Assembly: GCA_966186435.1 (NCBI GenBank)
Contig: CBIFWW010000064.1
Coordinates: forward strand, 1-18,085
DNA: 18,085 nt
Source of the DNA: CBIFWW01 sp966186435
Lineage (GTDB): Bacteria; Pseudomonadota; Gammaproteobacteria; Enterobacterales; Enterobacteriaceae
Direction: 5' to 3'
Both the position numbers and the translations under genes were made by a program. The notes beneath the pieces were generated by a model. The model saw nothing but the letters and a program-made list of their open reading frames with translations. It made no database searches and was not told where the DNA came from. Below, piece after piece: positions 14,272-18,085 of the stretch. Position 1 is the stretch's first letter. The number at the start of each line of letters is the position of its first letter.

Positions 14272-14297
14272 CTCTGAGGCAAGACATCGCCTCAGAG
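14272..14297 (-). repeat. 9-bp inverted repeat at the yidR translation start
   Basis: The arms CTCTGAGGC and GCCTCAGAG are perfect, with an 8-base spacer. On the minus strand the downstream arm ends seven bases before the yidR ATG and holds its only Shine-Dalgarno-like bases. The hairpin could hold yidR translation low or be an operator. No T-tract follows on either strand. Confidence 0.6.
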
Positions 14298-14328
14298 TAC
14301 AGGATGGGGCGGGGTTAGCCTACGCGTT

Positions 14329-14357
14329 TCACCTCACCCACCAGCAAATCGAGGTGA
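14329..14357 (-). repeat. Inverted repeat directly after yidA stop
   Basis: TCACCTC and GAGGTGA (7 bp each, 15-base loop) begin immediately after the yidA stop. There is no T-run, so it is a weak candidate for a 3' stability element rather than a terminator. Confidence 0.3.
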
Positions 14358-15170
14358 TTAACGCAGCGCCCAGGTTTCAATGGCATAGGCCACGCCATCT
14401 TCAAGATTGGATTTGGTGATGTGGTTGGCGGCGGCTTTGGCAGCATCAATGGCGTTATCCATCGCGACCCCAATACCCGCATACTCCAGCATAGCGATGT
14501 CGTTTTCCTGATCGCCAATCGCCATGATTTCTTCAGCCTTGATACCTAATACTTTTGCCAGAGAAGCCACGCCGGTGCCCTTGGTGACTTTCTTATTGAG
14601 GATTTCCAGGAAGTAAGGCGAGCTTTTCAGCACGGTGTATTTCTCTTTTACTTCCGCCGGGATACGGGCAATGGCTTTATCCAGCACCGCTGGCTCATCA
14701 ATCATCATCACTTTTAGCAGCTGGATCTGCTTATCCATATTCTCTGCTTCGCAGAATTGCAGCGGAATACTCGCCACATAGGATTCGTGCACGGTGTAAT
14801 AGCTGACATCACGGTTGGCGGTATACAGGGTGTTACGATCGAGGGCGTGGAAGTGGGAGCCAACTTCGCGAGAGAGCGCCTCCAGATAGCGATAGTCATC
14901 ATAGGTTAACGGGGTTTGCGCCACGGTGCTGCCATCGCTGGCGTTCTGTACCAGCGCCCCGTTATAGGTGATGCAGTAGTCGCTTTCCAGCACCATACCC
15001 AACTCTTTCAGGTAGTTTGCCACCCCGGTAAATGGCCGCCCTGTGGTGAGAACCACCCTGATACCCTGTTCACGGGCGCGCGCAATGGCGCTTTTGACTG
15101 CCGGAGAGATGCTGTGATCGGGCAGCAGAAGGGTGCCATCCATATCAATTGCTATTAGTTTTATGGTCAT
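14358..15170 (-). CDS. yidA: YidA sugar phosphatase (HAD, Cof type)
   Basis: YidA is a cytoplasmic magnesium-dependent phosphatase of the haloacid dehalogenase superfamily, Cof/subclass IIB, active on sugar phosphates such as alpha-glucose 1-phosphate and erythrose 4-phosphate in E. coli. The 270 residues equal the E. coli length. Motif I is D9-M-D11-G-T, motif II T43 (VLTTGR), motif III K197 (VTKGTG) and motif IV G219-D220-QEN-D224. The cap domain spans about residues 85-190. The start ATG at 15170 has a poor Shine-Dalgarno (GTGGAT). It follows the decayed yidB on the same strand after a 133-bp spacer with no obvious terminator. Confidence 0.96.
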   Translation of the reverse strand: MTIKLIAIDMDGTLLLPDHSISPAVKSAIARAREQGIRVVLTTGRPFTGVANYLKELGMVLESDYCITYNGALVQNASDGSTVAQTPLTYDDYRYLEALSREVGSHFHALDRNTLYTANRDVSYYTVHESYVASIPLQFCEAENMDKQIQLLKVMMIDEPAVLDKAIARIPAEVKEKYTVLKSSPYFLEILNKKVTKGTGVASLAKVLGIKAEEIMAIGDQENDIAMLEYAGIGVAMDNAIDAAKAAANHITKSNLEDGVAYAIETWALR

Positions 15171-15303
15171 GGGTATCCACAGAAGTAAAAGGTTTAACCC
15201 ATGCTAACGCGTTTAAGCAGGGAAAACAGCAACGGAAAACGGGATTAAGAGGGCGGGATTAACACCCGACTTTCTCTTTTGTCAGGCATGCTGGGTAGGA
15301 AAG

Positions 15304-15565
15304 TTAACTGAACAGTTTACCTTTCAATAGGTTCATACCGGCCACCGCAGGTTGGCCTATCGCATCCTGAATTTGCTGAGGATGTACGGTTTGATTCGCT
15401 TGGTTATTGCTCAGCCAGGATTCAACAATCTCTGTGATGCCGCCTTCTCGGAGCTTGCCCAGCAGCACCTCTACCCCGCCCTGTGGGCCAACCCAGCTCA
15501 GGATGGCCTGCAACTTGCCGGCTTCTCCACCCATTAATCCCGACGACATCGTCAAAAAGGCCCAT
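15304..15565 (-). pseudogene. yidB: Decayed yidB (DUF937): frameshift plus internal deletion
   Basis: E. coli YidB is a DUF937 protein of about 132 residues. Here a good GGAGG and ATG (15563-15565) start MGLFDDVVG, but this frame then runs into unrelated residues. The homologous continuation (LMGGEAGKLQAILSWV) is in the next frame. Loss of two bases just after the GGG codon near 15541 explains this exactly. The second frame then reads through to QDAIGQ and jumps to AGMNLLKGKLFS, the family C-terminus, so roughly 45 central residues are missing. A TTG at 15555 could start an 83-residue product in the second frame, without a ribosome binding site of its own. The gene sits between the gyrB terminator and yidA. 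It is likely non-functional; a sequencing error could explain the frameshift but not the deletion. Confidence 0.7.
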
Positions 15566-15595
15566 ATACACCTCCAAAACTACGCTGTGATGCAT

Positions 15596-15625
15596 AAAAA
15601 AATGCCGCGCAATTGTGCGCGGCAT
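15596..15625 (-). terminator. Intrinsic terminator of gyrB
   Basis: On the minus strand a perfect 10-bp stem ATGCCGCGCA/TGCGCGGCAT with a 4-base loop is followed by six or seven T residues, 18 bp after the gyrB stop. It leaves only about 30 bp before the yidB start, so that gene would need readthrough or a promoter overlapping the terminator. Confidence 0.93.
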
Positions 15626-15643
15626 AACATCACTAGTTTAACG

Positions 15644-18058
15644 TTAGATATCGATATTTGCTGCTTTCAATGCGTTCTCTTCGATAAATGCACGGCGGGG
15701 TTCAACCGCATCACCCATCAGGGTGGTAAACAGCTGATCGGCGGCGATGGCATCTTTCACAGTCACGCGCAGCATACGGCGGCTATCCGGGTCCATAGTG
15801 GTTTCCCACAGCTGTTCCGGGTTCATCTCACCCAGACCTTTATAGCGCTGGATAGACAGGCCGCGACGGGACTCTTTCACCAGCCACTCCAGGGCCTGCT
15901 CGAAGCTGGACACCGGCTGGCGGCGTTCGCCACGTTCGATAAAGGCGCCTTCTTCGATCAGGTCGCGCAGTTTCTCACCCAGGGTGCACAGACGGCGGTA
16001 TTCCGCGCCAATCACGAATTCGTGATCCAGCGGATAGTCGGTATCCACACCGTGGGTACGCACGCGAACAATCGGCTCGAACTGTTGGGTTTCGGCGTTT
16101 TCACGGATGTCGTATTTCCATACGCTGCCGTGCTGTTCGTTTTCGTTCAGCGTCGCCGTCAGCGTTGAAATCCAACGGGTAACGGTGGCTTCATCCAGCA
16201 GATCCGCCTCGGTTAAAGTCGGATGATAGATGAGTTGGCCCAGCAGGGCGCGTGGGAAGCGACGTTCCATACGGCCAATCATTTTCTGAGCACCATTGAA
16301 CTCGGAAACCAGTTTCTCCAGCGGTTCGCCGCCCAGTGCCGGGGAGTGATCGTTGACGTGCAGCGTTGCCCCGTCCAGCGCGATGGAAATCTGGTACTGG
16401 TCCATGGCTTCATCATCTTTGATGTACTGCTCTTGCTTGCCCTTTTTCACCTTGTACAGCGGCGGCTGCGCGATGTACACGTGGCCACGCTCGACGATTT
16501 CCGGCATCTGGCGGTAGAAGAAGGTCAGCAGCAGGGTGCGGATGTGAGAACCATCCACGTCGGCATCGGTCATGATGATGATGCTGTGATAACGCAGTTT
16601 GTCCGGGTTGTATTCGTCGCGGCCAATGCCGCAGCCCAAAGCGGTGATCAGCGTGGCCACTTCCTGTGAAGCCAACATTTTGTCGAAGCGCGCTTTCTCA
16701 ACGTTGAGGATTTTACCTTTCAACGGCAGAATCGCCTGGTTCTTACGGTTACGTCCCTGCTTCGCAGAGCCGCCCGCTGAGTCCCCTTCCACAAGGTAGA
16801 TTTCAGACAGCGCCGGATCGCGCTCCTGGCAATCCGCTAACTTGCCCGGTAAGCCAGCCAAATCCAGTGCGCCTTTGCGACGGGTCATTTCACGTGCACG
16901 ACGAGCCGCTTCACGCGCACGCGCTGCATCAATGATTTTGCCGACCACGATTTTGGCGTCAGAAGGGTTTTCCAGCAGGTATTCCGCCAGCAGTTCATTC
17001 ATCTGCTGTTCAACCGCCGATTTCACCTCAGAAGAAACCAGTTTGTCTTTGGTCTGGGAGGAGAATTTCGGGTCCGGCACTTTCACGGAAACGACCGCAA
17101 TCAGGCCTTCACGCGCATCGTCACCGGTGGCGCTGACTTTGGCTTTTTTGCTGTAGCCTTCTTTGTCCATGTAGGCGTTCAGGGTACGGGTCATCGCCGC
17201 ACGGAAGCCTGCCAGGTGAGTACCGCCGTCACGCTGCGGAATGTTGTTGGTAAAGCAGTAGATGTTTTCCTGGAAACCGTCGTTCCACTGCAGCGCCACT
17301 TCCACGCCGATACCGTCTTTTTCGGTGGAGAAATAGAAGATATTCGGGTGAATTGGCGTTTTGTTCTTGTTGAGATACTCAACGAACGCCTTGATCCCGC
17401 CTTCGTAATGGAAGTGGTCTTCTTTGCCGTCGCGCTTGTCGCGCAGGCGGATAGAGACGCCGGAGTTCAGGAATGACAGCTCGCGCAGACGTTTGGCGAG
17501 GATATCGTATTCAAACTCGGTGACGTTGGTGAAGGTTTCATGGCTTGGCCAGAAACGGACCTGAGTCCCGGTTACGTCAGTTTCACCGGTAACCGCCAGC
17601 GGAGCCTGCGGTACGCCGTGCACGTAGGTTTGCTGATGCACTTTGCCTTCGCGACGGATCAGCAGTTCCAGCTTCTGCGACAGGGCGTTAACCACAGAGA
17701 CACCCACGCCGTGCAGGCCGCCAGAGACTTTATAGGAGTTATCATCGAACTTACCGCCTGCGTGCAGGACGGTCATGATCACTTCCGCCGCAGAGACGCC
17801 CTCTTCCGGGTGGATACCGGTCGGGATGCCACGGCCATCATCGGTTACGGAGACGGAGTTGTCGGCGTGGATGGTCACCACGATGTCTTTACAGTGACCC
17901 GCGAGCGCTTCGTCGATAGCGTTATCCACAACCTCGAATACCATGTGGTGCAGACCGGTGCCGTCATCCGTGTCGCCGATATACATACCCGGGCGCTTAC
18001 GCACCGCATCCAGCCCTTTCAGGACTTTGATACTGGAGGAGTCATAAGAATTCGACAT
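15644..18058 (-). CDS. gyrB: DNA gyrase subunit B
   Basis: GyrB supplies the ATPase and TOPRIM parts of the A2B2 gyrase that introduces negative supercoils. The 804 residues equal the E. coli length without indels. Visible features are the GHKL ATP site (E42, N46, D73, GVGVS at 117-121), transducer domain (about 220-390), TOPRIM metal residues E424, D498 and D500, and the large enterobacterial insertion in the C-terminal half. Quinolone/novobiocin positions are R136, D426, K447 and S464, all as in susceptible E. coli; residue 463 is Ala instead of Ser. I used ATG 18058 (MSNSYDSS); an in-frame TTG one codon upstream is not needed. GAGCGAGAAA precedes it. recF is expected just upstream, but only a possible stop codon falls within the last 27 bases. 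Confidence 0.99.
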   Translation of the reverse strand: MSNSYDSSSIKVLKGLDAVRKRPGMYIGDTDDGTGLHHMVFEVVDNAIDEALAGHCKDIVVTIHADNSVSVTDDGRGIPTGIHPEEGVSAAEVIMTVLHAGGKFDDNSYKVSGGLHGVGVSVVNALSQKLELLIRREGKVHQQTYVHGVPQAPLAVTGETDVTGTQVRFWPSHETFTNVTEFEYDILAKRLRELSFLNSGVSIRLRDKRDGKEDHFHYEGGIKAFVEYLNKNKTPIHPNIFYFSTEKDGIGVEVALQWNDGFQENIYCFTNNIPQRDGGTHLAGFRAAMTRTLNAYMDKEGYSKKAKVSATGDDAREGLIAVVSVKVPDPKFSSQTKDKLVSSEVKSAVEQQMNELLAEYLLENPSDAKIVVGKIIDAARAREAARRAREMTRRKGALDLAGLPGKLADCQERDPALSEIYLVEGDSAGGSAKQGRNRKNQAILPLKGKILNVEKARFDKMLASQEVATLITALGCGIGRDEYNPDKLRYHSIIIMTDADVDGSHIRTLLLTFFYRQMPEIVERGHVYIAQPPLYKVKKGKQEQYIKDDEAMDQYQISIALDGATLHVNDHSPALGGEPLEKLVSEFNGAQKMIGRMERRFPRALLGQLIYHPTLTEADLLDEATVTRWISTLTATLNENEQHGSVWKYDIRENAETQQFEPIVRVRTHGVDTDYPLDHEFVIGAEYRRLCTLGEKLRDLIEEGAFIERGERRQPVSSFEQALEWLVKESRRGLSIQRYKGLGEMNPEQLWETTMDPDSRRMLRVTVKDAIAADQLFTTLMGDAVEPRRAFIEENALKAANIDI

Positions 18059-18085
18059 CAACGTTTCTCGCTCATTTAAACTTGG

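Noticed and set aside
14315..14518. Reverse frame ending NHLDLLVGEVKRVG after yidA
   Set aside because: I considered it as a remnant of a gene downstream of yidA, but most of it is an out-of-frame reading of yidA and nothing supports translation.
15407..16168. 253-codon open frame on the plus strand
   Set aside because: It runs antisense across yidB, the gyrB terminator and the 3' end of gyrB, with no plausible ribosome binding site.
16659..16679. GyrB Ala463 in place of Ser next to S464
   Set aside because: The established resistance positions D426, K447 and S464 are unchanged, so this looks like natural variation rather than a resistance mutation.
1..18085. CRISPR array, insertion sequence, prophage or tRNA
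   Set aside because: I saw no regularly spaced repeats, transposase or integrase genes, or tRNA-like cloverleaf segments in the intergenic regions.

Overview
The window is chromosomal DNA from a member of the Enterobacterales, about 55-60% GC by eye. The evidence is near full-length protein similarity to E. coli K-12 genes in the same order: emrD, the yid sulfatase cluster, yidL, yidE, ibpB, ibpA, yidQ, yidR, yidA, yidB, gyrB. A 127-bp ERIC element supports the same order-level assignment. GyrB is more Serratia/Yersinia-like than E. coli-like in feel, but I cannot place the genus from sequence alone. Compared with K-12 as I remember it, the glv genes (between yidL and yidE), the dgo genes (between yidR and yidA) and yidI are absent. 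Two genes between emrD and the sulfatase maturase have no K-12 counterpart that I recognise.

Left part (1-3345). A 443-bp non-coding region with two inverted repeats precedes emrD, a drug efflux MFS pump with its own terminator. Convergent with it, and overlapping its 3' end by 80 bp, is a secreted GH5-fold protein in which both catalytic glutamates appear to be replaced (probable pseudoenzyme). Divergent from that is an A+T-rich gene for a small membrane-anchored protein of unknown family.

Sulfatase operon (8419 down to 3346, minus strand). yidK (sodium/solute symporter) overlaps yidJ (Cys-type sulfatase). Then come yidH and yidG (paired DUF202 membrane proteins) and a radical-SAM anaerobic sulfatase maturase. 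The last four junctions are overlaps or short gaps, so import, desulfation and activation of the sulfatase are probably co-expressed. The AraC-type regulator yidL is divergent from yidK, and a perfect 16-bp palindrome lies in the shared promoter region.

Middle part (9471-12996). yidE (putative aspartate:alanine-exchanger-like transporter) is followed upstream by the heat-shock pair ibpA-ibpB. Both ibp genes have a ROSE-type RNA thermometer hairpin visible before their start codons, ibpA has a sigma-32-like -35 element, and the transcript ends in an ERIC element followed by a strong terminator. yidQ encodes a small lipoprotein.

Right part (12993-18085). yidR (beta-propeller-like), yidA (HAD sugar phosphatase), a decayed yidB (frameshift plus a large internal deletion) and complete gyrB with its terminator. 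Two convergent pairs (yidL/yidE and yidQ/yidR) share 4-bp self-complementary stop sequences, CTAG and TTAA. I found no CRISPR, IS element, tRNA or rRNA.
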